Program-made: the position numbers and the translations under genes | In this document: positions 51,360 through 63,499 of the stretch, one piece after another | How the letters are laid out: each line of letters opens with the position of its first letter | How positions within the stretch are numbered: the first letter of the stretch is position 1 | Source of the DNA: Valencia hispanica | Lineage: Eukaryota > Chordata > Actinopteri > Cyprinodontiformes > Valenciidae | Direction of reading: 5' to 3' | Assembly: GCA_963556495.2 (NCBI GenBank) | Contig: OY747709.1 | Location: 20,647,400 to 20,711,399 of the forward strand | Length of the DNA: 64,000 bases | The notes under the pieces: model-generated | Seen by the model: only the letters and a program-made list of their open reading frames with translations | Databases searched by the model: none | Told to the model about the DNA's origin: nothing

Positions 51360-52760
51360 TGGGTCTTTTCAGGAGTATTTTGAACACATGAAGTTAACCT
51401 CTGGTTGCCTCATGTAGGTGAAAACATTTCTTAATTTCAGCTCCAAAATGCATTTAAGTCAAACCTTATTCCAAGAGCACTTCAAAGACTCCTCCAGGAG
51501 GTGCAAAAGAACCCAGAACAACATCTAAGGCACTACAGGCCTGCCTGGCCTTAGTTAAGGTCAGAAAATCCGCAATTGTAAAAGGGGTACAGCAAAAAAA
51601 ATGCCTCCATCGAAGAGTTCTGTAGGGAAAAATCACTACCGACCAAAAGGAACACTGAGATGATTCCCAAGATTTTTCGAAAATATTCTGTGGATCAACA
51701 AGAAACCTGAAACCTGTTGGAGGGTGTAGATCAGTTTACATTTGGTATAAAATTAACACTGCATATCAGAAAAAAGCATATCAAAGACAGTATAACATGG
51801 GAGGTGCAGTGTGATGGTCTGGCAAGGCAAGGCAAGGCAAGGCAAGGCAAGGCAAGGCAAGGCAAGGCAAGGCAAGGCAATTTTATTTGTATAGCCCACT
51901 TTCAACAGCGGCGTAATTCAAGGTGCTTTACATGATTTGGTGATTTAAAAAACAAAAAACAAAACAAACAGACATGGAATATAACATTGGAAAATAAAAG
52001 TAAAAGAAACACACATTACACATGATACACAATAAAGCAAGAGAGCATGAACACATTTCATACATATGACATCAAGCAGTTACTTGAAGGCAATTCTAAA
52101 CAGATGGGTTTTTAGTCTCGATTTAAAGCAGTTAAGAGTTTCAGCAGCTCTGCACTCGTCAGGAAGTCTGTTCCAGACAAGGGAAGCATAGAAACTGAAA
52201 GCTGCTTCTCCATGTTTAGTTCTGAGTCTAGGGATGTTTAGTAGGCTAGAGTTGGAGGACCTGAGTGGTCTTGGTGGTTGGTACTGTGACATATTTTGGT
52301 GCTAAGCCATGTACTGATTTATAAACTAGTAGAAGTATTTAGAAGTCTATTCTCTGAGATACAAGTAGCCAGTGTAAGGACTTTAGAACTGGGGTGATGG
52401 GCTCTACTTTCTTGGTTCTAGTGAGGAGGTCTGGAGCTGCATAGCTGCTTCAGAACCTAAACGACATGCCACATGGAGCTGTTAATCCTGCTCTTTAGCA
52501 GAAAACCATGAAAGGGGTTGTTTGGCAAACAGCTCATGACATTAATCTCAAATATATTTGAATTATGCAGTAGGACAATGATTCAACGCACAACAGCAAG
52601 ACCACCTCAGAATACCTTAAACAAAAGTTTTAGGGTGGCTTAGTCAATGTCAAGTCTTCAATTCGATTCAAACACTGTGGCATGAACTCAAAAATAACTT
52701 GTTCGAACGCTCAAATGTTGCCTAATTACCACCAAAGGCAGGAGCATAGTCTTTTTACTG
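51360..52760 (+). mobile_element. Tc1-like transposon relic, split by an L2 LINE insertion
   Basis: On the plus strand, 51470-51815 carries degraded transposase phrases up to GGTGCAGTGTGATGGTCTGG, and 52428-52760 resumes with GGTCTGGAGCTGCATAGCTGCTTCAGAACCT and a TAGGACAATGATTCAACG phrase for the catalytic region. Removing 51823-52427 rejoins the coding order. The same family recurs at 63500-63870. No intact frame. Confidence 0.65.
51823..52427 (-). mobile_element. 5'-truncated L2-type LINE nested in a Tc1 relic
   Basis: The minus strand encodes the C-terminal end of an L2-like reverse transcriptase at 52292-52080: PRPLRSSNSSLLNIPRLRTK, FSFYASLVWNRLPDECRAAE, then ETLNCFKSRLKTHLF. The 3' end is a TTGCC pentamer tail (51823-51880) preceded by the TTTTATTTGTATAGC motif. 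GGTCTGG occurs at 51816-51822 and 52428-52434, flanking the insert as a 7-bp target-site duplication. The first half of the element is missing, as usual for truncated reverse transcription. Confidence 0.85.
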
Positions 52761-52853
52761 AATATCTTTAACCATAATTTAAAAACTGCATTTTGTTTTT
52801 AATCACTTAATCTTTGGTTCTGAAGTTTGTATGATGAGGTAGCCACATAATCT

Positions 52854-53945
52854 ACACTGCTCAAAAAATAAAGGGAACACTTCAACAACACAATGTAATT
52901 GCAAGTCAATCACACTTCTCTGAAATCAAGCTGTCCATTTAGGAAGCAACACTGATTGACAATCCGTTTCACATGCAGTTGTTCCAATGGAATAGACAAC
53001 GGGTGGAAATTATAGGCAATTAGGAAGACACTCCCAATAAAGGGGTGGTTCTGCAGGTGGTGACCACAGACCACTTCTCAGTTCCTATGCTTTCTGGCTG
53101 ATGTTTTGGTCACTTTTAAACGCTGGTGGTGCTTTCACTTTAGTGGTAGCATGAGAAGGAGTCTGCAACCCACACAAGTGGCACGGGTAGTGCAGCTTAT
53201 CCAGGATAGCACATCAATGCGAGCTGCTGCAAGAAGGTTTGCTGTGTCTGTCGGCGTAGTGTCCAGAGCATAGACGCGCTACTAGGAGACAGGCCAGTAC
53301 ATCAGGAGAGATGGATGAGGCAATAGGAGAGCAATAAGCCAGCAGCAGGACCGCTACCTCCGCACTTTGTGCAAGGAGGAGCACTGCCAGATGCCTGCAA
53401 AATGACCCTCAGAAAGCCACAAATGTGCATGTCTTTGCTCAAACGGTCAGAAACAGACTCCCATGAAGGTGGTATGAGGGCCGGACGTCCACAGGTGGGG
53501 GTTGTGCTTACAGCCCAACACCTTGCAGGACGTTTGGCATTTGCCAGAGAACACAAAGTTTTGCAAATTCGCCACTGGCGCCCTGTGCTCTTCAAAGATG
53601 AAAACAAGTTCACACTGAGCACATGTGACAGACATGACAGAGTCTGGAGACGCCATGGAGAACGTTCTGCCTGCAACATCCTCCAGAATGACTGGTTTGG
53701 CAGTGGGTCAGTAATGGTGTGGGCTGGCATTTCTATGGGGGAACATAGGCCTCCATGTGCTTGCCAGAAGTAGTCTGACTGCCATTAGGTACCAAGATGA
53801 GATCCTCATACCCCTTGTGAGACCATATGCTGGTGCAGTTGGCCCTGGGATCTTCCTAATGCAAGACAATGCTAGACCTCATGTGGCTGGAGTGTGTCAG
53901 CAGTTCCTCCAAGAGGAAGGCATTGATGCTATCGGCTGGCCTGAT
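52854..53945 (+). mobile_element. Truncated mariner/Tc1-superfamily transposon
   Basis: It starts at CACTGCTCAAAAAATAAAGG, the known outer end of an abundant fish element, and runs through a decayed transposase gene on the plus strand. Fragments include GRPQVGVVLTAQH, LAFAREHKVLQIRHWRPVLF, FKDENKFTLSTCDRHDRVWR, GSGSVMVWAGIS and LMQDNARPHVAGVCQQFLQ, with at least one frameshift near 53750. The homology ends abruptly after GIDAIGWP at about 53940. The final catalytic region and right inverted repeat are absent. Confidence 0.85.
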
Positions 53946-54284
53946 TTATGGCTTTAGCAAATCTGTCCTATATCATGTGGTCCAGCATGGGTACATTTAC
54001 ATATTCATTGGTTCCAACATAGAGTCACAGTGACATCTTGGGGATTCAGTGTTGGTCAATGGCCTCTTCTGTCTGTAGTGATGTTCACTGACTGTTTATG
54101 AAACCCTCACTCCCACTGCCCCATGATGCCTGTTCTAGAAACACCAACTTCATATCTTCATAGGTCTGCATGTTTTATATATAGTTCCAAATCAGACAGT
54201 TCCTTATAGGTGCTTAACACTTTTTAGTTAGTAAATTATACAATCATCTTGCAAAACAGAATATTCTGAACTTTGGCAACAGTG

Positions 54285-54478
54285 GGAAGAGTAGTAGCAT
54301 TGCAATTGGGAGGTTGCAGGTTTGATTCCAGCTTCCTCTTGTTACTGGTCGATGTGCCACTGGGCAAGACACCTAACCCCAAGTTGCCTACTGATCTGCG
54401 TATCAAAAATTGTGTGTAGATGGATGAATGTGGCTCAAACGTAAAGCATTTTGAGGGGTCGATATGATCAGAAAACCT
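54285..54478 (+). mobile_element. tRNA-derived SINE, plus orientation
   Basis: GGTTGCAGGTTTGATTCC at about 54314 resembles a tRNA B box. It is followed by the family body (ACTGGTCGATGTGCCACTGG, GGGCAAGACACCTAACCCC) and a tail near 54475, GGTCGATATGATCAGAAAA. It is the same family as 26044-26298, in the opposite orientation. A-box sequence near 54290 is weak. It is not a tRNA gene because the cloverleaf cannot be completed. Confidence 0.6.
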
Positions 54479-54855
54479 CTATGGAAAGTTAGTAAATTTA
54501 CTATTTAATGGTGCTTATTTACAGCCATATTCCACAACTGCAGAGATTTAATTCTTCTACATCTGAAGTATTTGAGTGTCAGTAAACATTTAATAGAGAT
54601 AAAGTTTCCACAATAGTAAAGGAATTGTAAACTTTTAATGATTCTGCAAATAATATTCTCATCTGGATAAATAAAACATAGAAATGCAAACATGCTTGCC
54701 CATCTGTCCTTGTGCTTTCTTCTTTTCTATGTAAAAAAGAAAACGTGACTTCAAAAATGTACCCTTTAAACTTCAAAATGCAAACGTGGATTGACTAATC
54801 TGAAATCGTAAATTCCCATTTCCATTTCAATGCAACTAATAAAGTGTGGCAATAG

Positions 54856-54861
54856 TTTATT
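54856..54861 (-). terminator. Candidate poly(A) signal of chmp4b
   Basis: AATAAA on the minus strand, 0.9 kb beyond the chmp4b stop. The interval 54862-55761 contains no other recognised gene or repeat and is the likely 3' UTR. Confidence 0.45.
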
Positions 54862-55761
54862 ATAACTATTATTATTATTATTTTTAACAATATACAATTT
54901 GAAACAAAAACCTTGTGAGAAGGACAAAGACAGACAGAGCAGGATGAGAAGCGTTAGGTTAAACATCTCTCTTTGCAAGCCGTGCGGTGTGATCTGTATC
55001 GTGACTTTCCTTCTCTTCTGAATTCTTCACACAACCTCAGCCAAACTACTCGATACAGTATATGAAAAAGATACATTTGAGATATTTACACCAAATAACA
55101 AGAACCACTGGTGAGGATACCTTCTGAGGCTAAAACGATGACAGGAGGTAAAGAGGAGGGTCAGAGCCCCGCAGCTTCAAACGAAATAAGAGGTTACGGT
55201 TCTTGCAAACACACAAGATTCCGCAGAATCCTCATCCACTGCATGCTTCTAGTTTAAGAGCAATAAAATAAACAAAGCAAAAGGGAGTCGAGGGAAAAAC
55301 AATTGTCAGGGAGTTAACAACACAAATACATATGTTCGAACAATATCTTTATAGATTTAGCTTTGGGGAAAGTTTTCCGTGATGTTCTCAGCATGAGCAA
55401 ATCTCCACACCTCGGCGCTCGAATCAAGCGCTGCTTCCACTGAAACGGCCCCGCCTGGTTTCTGGACCATTAAGGATTAGTTTTAAAATCAAGGGTAAAA
55501 ACAACTAGGTGACACCGAGACCCTGATCGGCTAGTAACAGACAGTGCCCCAGGGTCTCCACGTTCCTTTAGGGGACCAAAAAAAATAGTAAAGAGATATA
55601 AAAGAAGAAAAAAAGTACAGCATTGTTGCTTAATTGTAGTGTTACATAACGTCAACTCTCCTCAGACACACAGAAAACACTCAATTTCCTATCAGTTCAT
55701 TCTATCCGTTTGCCCCTTGTTCCTTCCTCTTCTGCAGGTTTCATACGAGGGGATGCTGCGT

Positions 55762-58700
55762 TTACATCGCCTCCGCCCAGCGCTGCAGGTCCTCCATGTC
55801 ATCCTCGTCTTCTTCTTTCTTAGCTAAGAGGTGAAAAAAAGGCGCACATTTATAAAGGGACTGCAACAATGCTGCACAGTTCCTGGTAAAAGTTTTCATA
55901 CCAGTTCAACTCTTTCCAGAACAAACATTTAATCGCTTTATTGGGATTTTGAGACCAACAGACCAACACTGAGTAGTGCATTAAAGTAAAGAGTAATAAA
56001 AAGGACACATCTAAATAAAATCCAGTGCAACCAAACCCACCTGTGTGTAATTTAATCTCAGTATAAATACAAAAGACTGCAGTCCATAAACACTTATAAA
56101 CATAAAGAATCATATTGAGAGAGGTATATTAAATAAAAATATAAAAAAATGTGCCTAAATCTGAAAGAAAAGTTATTTAACTAAACTTAAAAAGGAGTCT
56201 CACCATGTTTGGAAGGTAATGAAGTAGAAGGCACATTGGGGAGGGGGACGTTCTCCGGTCCACCGATCTCCAGCAGGTTTTTGTCCAGCTCCTCTTGTTC
56301 AAGCTCATCCAGCTCTGCCAGCAGCTCGTCCTAAAAGAGAAACGGGACCAACAGCAAAGATTAAAACCAACTCTTCATACTGCCAAGACAATTTTGAACA
56401 AAAATTTTAATTAAACACTGCGGTGAGCATCCCCTCACAGCAGATTATCGATATAGGCTTAAACCTGGTTCTGAAAGAGGGAAATCTGAGCAATCATTCA
56501 CAGAAACAGTATTCTTCAGGTCAGTTGACTGGAACATTAAGAAAAAGCTTATTCAGAGCATCCTGGTGACTGAATACCTTCAGCCATGTTGAATTACTCT
56601 ATGAATAAACGCATTTAGATTCAAGGCCAAAGAGTAATGCCTCAAGAAACAAGGTTTAGTTCAACATGTTGGCTGGTAAAAAAGGTTCACCCTGAGCCCT
56701 GCTCCACCAGATTAAACGACTCACCTCATCAAACTCCTCTCCGAAGCCGACGGGTTTAGAAATGGCATCCGAGATCTCCTGAGCCAGCTCCTGCTGCTCG
56801 GTAATGTCCTGCATCAGGTCGTCCACCTTGTCGATGTCCCTAAAGACGACGACGACAAGAAAACAAGGTTTAAGCACAAAAGGAAAAATAAATAAAAATA
56901 AAGGAACAAAACTCCAAAATAAAATGCTACAGCAAAACACCAGTGGGTGGGAATATTATTTTATCTAAATAATAATTAATTCAGCCCTCTGTGTATTTGC
57001 CCGTTAACCAATCAGAGAGCGCCGTGTTTCCTCTTACATGTTTTCATGGGCAGACTTCATGGCCTTAGCGGCAATGCCCATGTTTTTGAGCACTTCCGTG
57101 TTGGTGTTGGCGTTTTCCAGCGCCTCCCTCTGGAACTCGATGGTTGACAGCGTGCCATCGATCTGGGCCAGCTGCTTCTCGTACCTCTTCTTTCTTTTCA
57201 AAGCCTGCAGCGCCGCTAAGGGCAAAGGGAGCGGAAAGAGGCGTCAGGATAAGCAGAGAGACACCCAAACCTGATTAGTTCACAGGTCATGGCTTCACCG
57301 GGAATCATTTAGTCCCTGTGGAGTTTTGTGTAGACAACTAAAAAGGCAATTTTTATACAATTTCTGATTGGTCATATACTTTTTTTAACGAACCAATCAA
57401 AAGGCTTCTTTGCAATTTTGGAAAGAAAACAAACAGGAAAAAAAAGAGATAATTAGGTAACTAACCATCCCTGATCAGGATCTGTAAAAATGCTCCAGTG
57501 AGGATTAAAAATTATTTCATTTTCATCGTTTCATCACACTGTATATGTTTCATAGCTTCTCATGTGTGCTCTGACTGTAACTATAGACATTTCCCGACTT
57601 ATTAGGAACAATGTATTATCTGCCTTCCTTAACTGGCATGTTCTCTTGACTTTCCCATTTTGAAGAGTACCAAAAAGAAACAGGGCTTTCTTTCGTCAAA
57701 TTATAGTGACGAAATAAGTATAAATTTCCTTTTATAGAAAATAAGTATTTCTGAACGTGCAAATATCCCCCTACAGAATAAATGTTGGTCTATTTTATAT
57801 TATTTTTCTCTTTTTTTAAAGCTTTTTGTGGCATTAATGACCTTTATTTTGAGTAGTCAAAGGTCCCGAGGTTGGGATTCAAACCCTAAGTTGCTGCGTT
57901 GACGACTAATAGCCTTTATTTATGGAGAGCACGCTCTCTCTCTACATGTAACCCCTGATTGTGAGGTTTTAGTCAGTGTACCGGTACATTGAATATGGTC
58001 TGTAAATAAAAGAAACTGGCATCATTCTTTATTTTGTCATTTTTTAAAATCATTTGTTATTATTCTATTGATAGGTGTCCTTGAGTGTCTTGAAAGGCTC
58101 TTTTAAATAAAACTTTGTTATTTTTATTTCTTTTTTACCTGAAGCCCCCCCCCTGGTTACAGATTAGTTTTTGCAGACTTTTCTTCTTTAACTTGTGGAT
58201 TTTCCTCTAAGTAAGGAATAGCACAACTAGTGGATGCCTTTATTACTTTTCTGTAGACCTTTCCTCCACTGCATTTCTGTTTCTAATAAAAAAATAGTCA
58301 TCCTCTCTACTTTTGCCTCTCTGTACATGCTCAAGAAGACTGTTTTATGCAGCCTATTGTTTTTTTGCCTACACAGCAACCAACAAAGTGTAATTTTATT
58401 AAACATGTCAGACCTTTAAAGGCTCAATAAATAGAACCGTTTTAAGATGTGTGTAGATTTTATTTTAGAAGATGGGCTGAGATCAGTTTTGGTGTGATTC
58501 AGATGGATTTCTTTGTTTTTGTCAGTATTTAACATCTTGCTGAGTCATTCCTTTTGATGATCAGGTGAGTCAACAACACATGAAACCTCAGTAACTCCCA
58601 CTACCTCACTAGACACTTTACACATGGGACACCCTTTGTTCTGTTGAGGAATTCTGAAACCTTTGTGTTGAGAGGCATTTAGACCGGTTTCTTGTAATCA

Positions 58701-60768
58701 AGCATAAAAATCATAAAGTTCCTACAGTTTAAAGTGCTTCTAATGAGATGCCAGAGGAAGTCCGAGAGGGACGGGACCGGACCGGACCGCCAGTCAACTG
58801 GCTGAAATAACGCCACTTATTATAAGTAAAGAAGAAGAAAAAGGGGCCGTTTTAAAGTATTTCCAGTGATGAAACAAAAAAAAAAAACAGTCACATTCCA
58901 AGAACTAATGGTAGGGCCATCCATCACTCCTGTCAAAGTGACACTATTTTGAGACTCCAACAGGCAACCAATGAGCTACGTGTGTTAAGCAGCCATCTAC
59001 AATCTGGCTAAATAACCAGATATTATCAGCTTGTTATACTTGTGTTACTCTGTGGAGAGCAGAATAGCAAAAATACATAATATTCGGAGTATATAGAATA
59101 AGCACTTGAAAACCACTGTTAACATTTAGAGGCTTTTTATTTTGGAGTTCTGTTTAAGTATAGGCTTTAAAATCGTTATATCATCATGTTATACATAACT
59201 AGTTTTGTGTAAATAAAATAAAACGGTGGTGTTTTGATCCGAGGCTATCATACCAGCCCATTCCAAGAGGACGATGCTCTACAAGCTTCTTTTTGACCCA
59301 AAATCACGTTACCCAGTATCTGGGTGACTCAGACTCTAAATAGATTAGAGTGTTACTAAGTTCAGCCAGGAGTCGTAAAAAGGACAAAGTGGAAAATCTG
59401 AAGTTTGCGACACCATTAAAAACCTGCGCGTCATCCTCGGCTGAGCCATTGTGTCAACCTTCGTTGAGCTGGAGCAGAAAATAATTACCACAGAGGCCCT
59501 GAAAGTATTCCAGCTGGCACAGCGACCTTTCCATTTCATTCAAAACAAACGGGAACCAGCTACAGCTCTTTCTGTTGTCAGGTAGAAACATCAGCTTGAA
59601 CAAAAAAGCTGCTTTTATCCTTAACAAGCAGTTAGATATGAGCTGTCATTTAAAAATCATCTTGACGGCATTCAATTGGATGACAGATTATCCAATCGAT
59701 CAGTTAGATATTGGAATCAACCAATTGGACCAGGATTTCACTCTAATCGGTGATTCGCTGGTCAAACACTGAAAAAAATTGATATTTTTTGCCTTGTAAG
59801 ATTATAGCATTAAAACTAAAAACTTTAATATTTGGGGGTGTATATACCCATCCATTATCAGGATTAGAGGTTTTATAATGTACTATTCTAGGTTAAATAA
59901 AGATCTGATTTAGTTTAGATCCAAACATCTGAGTGCATAAAAAGGGGGGTCATTTGATTATCTCCAAGACAAAATGAGATTTTATTTGTGATGCTAAAAA
60001 TGTTTGACAATGACAAACATCTGACTTAACGCTACACAATATTATTTTTTTGTTTTTGTTTTCTATAACAACTGTCTTTTTTTTTTGTCTTTGTTTTCAG
60101 ATACTTTCAAGGTTACTAATGTCAAGATAAAACTCAAGAGCCTTTATAGCAGCAAACGTAGCAGCTCGAGGTTTTGATCCAGGTGGAAACACGCCCACCT
60201 GTCTGACAGATGTCGACTTTTGCCCTCACTTTGTGTCACTATCTTCATGAGCAATCTGTAAGGAGGACCTTTAAACATTTCTTCCGGCTTCTAAATAGTA
60301 AATCATCACTCATTAAATCACCACAAATAAAATCCCAGAGATGTGTCGAGAGACGGGTTTACATGGATGTTAGAGTTGTGATGAATAATTATTTTTTATT
60401 TTTTTATGCCAGTGTGTCATTTAGCCAGCTTTCCTGGGTGTCGACCACGGCAGATAAAGCCCTACTACGTAAAGTTAGCCCCTAATGCTAACCTGCTGGC
60501 TAACGTTTGATTTGTGCTGGCTGACCTGATATTTCACCAACAGAAATCAAAAGGCAGAGGAAAAATAACACGCTTGCGTCTCACCCCTCTTGTTTTTCGT
60601 GCCGTTTTTCTTGGCGATCTGCAGCTCCTGCTCGATCTTTTTCTCCAAAAATTCCTGTTTCTTCGTTAGCATCTCCTCCGTCTCACGGAGTTTCTGGATC
60701 GCCTCCTGTGGACTCGGTCCCTTTCCCCCTTTTCCTCCTCCTCCAAATATCTTGCCGAACAACGACAT
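55762..60768 (-). CDS. chmp4b: Charged multivesicular body protein 4B (ESCRT-III, Snf7 family)
   Basis: The main filament-forming ESCRT-III subunit, polymerising on membranes during multivesicular-body formation, cytokinesis and membrane repair. Five exons join in phase: 60768-60585, 57215-57038, 56839-56725, 56330-56204 and 55823-55762; 666 bp, 221 aa, against 224 aa in human. The N-terminus MSLFGKIFGGGGKGGKGPSP is the membrane-inserting start of CHMP4 proteins. A basic helical hairpin follows (EAIQKLRETEEML, ALKRKKRYEKQLAQIDGTLS), then the acidic autoinhibitory part (DELLAELDELEQEELDKNLL) and the C-terminal ALIX-binding helix MEDLQRWAEAM. Glycine-rich FGGGGKGGKG points to CHMP4B over CHMP4A or 4C. 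The start is the second methionine of the open frame, fixed by homology. Confidence 0.97.
57216..60584. other. chmp4b intron 1, with a weak LINE trace
   Basis: This 3.4 kb intron is AT-rich and has no exon signal. The plus strand at 59400-59560 reads DTIKNLRVILG followed by a LINE-like phrase, which I take as a very decayed reverse-transcriptase C-terminal fragment (low confidence). Otherwise I see nothing in it. Confidence 0.4.
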
Positions 60769-60929
60769 GTCTACGCCACTACACAACTCTCGCTTTAAAA
60801 GGGGCTAAAGAAAGCAACGCTAGGGAGAAATCTAGGCTCCAGAAAGGCCACCTCGCTAAAAGCTACCCCGAAACTTCGCCCAACCTGGAAGGATTGTTGA
60901 TGTTTTTCTACTTCCTGGATAAGGCCCGA

Positions 60930-60950
60930 TGACGTCTGTTGCTAGACAAC
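60930..60950 (-). promoter_or_regulatory. chmp4b promoter: CRE half site next to X-box palindrome
   Basis: TGACGTC at 60930-60936 is followed one base later by GTTGCTAGACAAC at 60938-60950, an inverted repeat matching the RFX X-box pattern. They lie about 165-180 bp upstream of the chmp4b ATG in a GC-richer block. Function is inferred from the motifs only. Confidence 0.5.
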
Positions 60951-61195
60951 AGTAGTGGGCGTCGCCTCCGAGCTCTTTTTCTCCCTCTGCTGGACAACTA
61001 TCGCAAATGCTAAACAGACGAAACGGTACATACCGTGCCTTGTAGTCAGTAGTCAAGTGAAATTAAAAGTTTATCGACATAGCATATTCCTTGAATGAAC
61101 AGAATGGGACTTCCATCAAAATAAAAACACTAATACAAAGTTTAATTGAAAAGATAATAAATTCTTCCCTACATAAAATATAATACATACATTAC

Positions 61196-61504
61196 AAAAA
61201 GTAGTACATTTGAATTTTATCAAGTACACTTCTTCGGAATAAATTGGAACATTTTCAGGTTTATTGAAGCGTACGTTAGGGATACATTAAGTATACCTCA
61301 ATCAAATAAACTGTGCACTACAAGCACATATCTTGTACACTAGCAGTATTGGACATAAAATGTACTTATAGCTCACATTTTAGTTTATTGAAGTATACCT
61401 ATGGTATCCCTAAAGTATACTTCAGTAAATGTGAAAATGTTCCAATTTAGTCTGAAGAAGTAGGCTATACTTGATTAAATTAACTTCAAGTAAACTACTT
61501 TTTG
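61196..61504. mobile_element. Foldback MITE with about 120-bp inverted arms
   Basis: AAAAAGTAGTACATTTGAA at 61196 pairs with the reverse complement of the sequence ending CTACTTTTTGC at 61504. The arms continue through AAATTGGAACATTTTCA (61224 on the left; inverted at about 61431 on the right) to a TAGGGATAC word near the centre. There is no coding content. Boundaries are approximate and no clear target duplication was seen. Confidence 0.75.
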
Positions 61505-61589
61505 CTAAGATAACACACAAACAAATCTTTGTTTTTATTGGGATTCTGTATGATGGGCCAAAAAAAAGTAGGGCATACTTGTGAAGGAG

Positions 61590-62110
61590 AAGAACAATGA
61601 CAAAAAGTTTTGTACATCCAGATTAGATTATCTGGATGTGTGGATATCAATTCTTACTTGAATCGAGGTTCAGACTTTGACTAGACCACTCAAACATATG
61701 AATCTGCTTCAATGTAAACCATGCTATCATAACTCTGGCTGCATGTTTAGAACTGCTGTCCTGCTAAAAGGTGAACCTCCGCCTCAGCCTTTCTTCCAGC
61801 ATTGCTCTTTTTAGCTCTATCCAACTTTCTGTCAATTCTGACCAGTTTCCCCGTTGTTGCTGTGTTCAGGGAAATATGCGTTTAGATTTCTCCCACACCT
61901 AGCCTTTTTTATGAAGACCAACAACGCTCATTCCAGGCTCATAATGACTGGAATACCTTTTGTTCACATGTGGCTGTCCCCCACATGGCTTTTGACAGTT
62001 TATAAACAGAATTCCTTATGGCTTTCTTACAACGATATCTTTCTTCTTTCCCCTTTTGATTGTTCTGTTGACAGACCACCCACCTGAGCTGTGGATCTCT
62101 GCAGCTCCTG
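61590..62110 (-). mobile_element. Tc1-like transposase relic
   Basis: GTTCAGACTTTGACTAGACC, CTGTCCTGCTAAAAGGTGAACCTCCG and TCAATTCTGACCAGTTTCC correspond in order to 29380-29590 of the better-preserved element, read as minus-strand transposase. The frame is broken. Confidence 0.6.
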
Positions 62111-62719
62111 CAGAGTGATGGGCATCTTGCCTGTCTAGGTGAATGCTATAAATTGCTATTGCATACTGTAGAAAAGGTTAGGGATATGAAAACCTCTGTA
62201 AGAGATTGTGGGATGTTTTAAGTTGGTAGCATCATCAGGATGGTTAGTCAAAAAAGAATCGTAATGCACAGCTGCACTCTTTTATTAAACCTGCCTGTGA
62301 CGAAGTGTGTATTTTTTGAGCTCTTAGTAAAAAGATGCAACATGTAAAGACTATACTTTCTTTTGCACCATCTACCTATCCAGTTCTGGCAGAACAACCT
62401 CTGGCTATTAAAAATTTCAATTTCAAATCAAACTTGAGGCTCATTTTAGTGCAAAATGAACGTTGAAGCCAATGAAGTGGAGTTTAGTTCTTCATGTCTC
62501 CTTGGGAGTTGAAGTAGTTTTGTTTACAGATTTGTAATATGTTTTGCTTTAATTTCAGGACATTAATGACAAAATGGGAGCTCTCCAAAAGTAGATTTCT
62601 ACTTCTCACACTATATTGTATCTGTGGTGTTAAAGAGTTTCGATGTGGTGACATTACCACAGACACATCTGCATTTTCTTTTAGTGATCTTATACTTTCC
62701 TAATTTTAGTAATTTGATA

Positions 62720-63494
62720 GAAAAAAAGAGCTGGTTCCACAGGAGAGGAGCCTGGTTACTAAAAGATCTGCCTCCCATTCTAGTTTTACAAAATCCTAGG
62801 AACTACAAGTAAACCTGCAGTCTGAGAGCGAAGTGCTCTGTGATTATTAAGGAGGATCTTAAATTCTATTCTGAATTTAACATGGAGCCAATGAAGGAAA
62901 GCTAAAACAGGAGAAATGTGATCTCTCTTTTTAATATTTATCAGAGCTCTTACTGCCGCATTTTGGATCAACTGAAGGCTTTTAATTACATTTTGTGGAC
63001 TTCCTGATAGTAATACAGAATAATAATATAGAATTACAGTGGTCCAGCCTTGAAGTACAGAACCCTGTGGAACTCCACAAGTAACCATTGAGTGTGAAGA
63101 TTTATCATTTACACGATAAAGTTCTACTATAATAACATTTTATTTCAGGTTTAGGATCGTCAGTTAAAGTAAACTCAAAAGTTATCAAAAAGTGGTCAGA
63201 TAGAACCGGGTTATGTGGGAGGGCTGTTATTTCCTCACACTCAATAAAGTATGTCAGTACAAGGTCCAAAGTGTGTTTACCCGAGTGCGTGGGTCCCTGT
63301 ACTTTTTGAGTAAAGGCAATTGAGTCTAAGATAGCATTAAAGGCTGGATTTAGGCTATCACTTTCAGTGTCCTCATGAATATTAAAATCCCCCACTATAA
63401 TGACCTCATCAATATTTAATACTAAATCAGATAACAAATGTGAGATCTGATCTAAGAATTGAGTCAGGGCCTGATGGATGATACAAAACCACAA
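62720..63494 (-). mobile_element. L2-type LINE fragment with internal deletions
   Basis: The minus strand shows an endonuclease segment at 63494-63105 (VIIVGDFNIHEDTES, HTLDLVLTYF, LSDHFLITFEF). It passes directly to CGVPQGSVL (63070) and then to a C-terminal LIQNAAVRALINIKKRDHIS part at 62980-62790. Most of the reverse-transcriptase palm, including the catalytic aspartate pair, is missing. The 3' untranslated region continues to about 62720 with CCTGCAGTCTGAGAGCGAAG on the plus strand. Confidence 0.75.
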
Positions 63495-63499
63495 ACAAA

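Noticed and set aside
54290..54340. Possible tRNA gene because of a GGTTTGATTCC B box
   Set aside because: The cloverleaf cannot be completed and the body matches a dispersed SINE, with another copy at 26044-26298.
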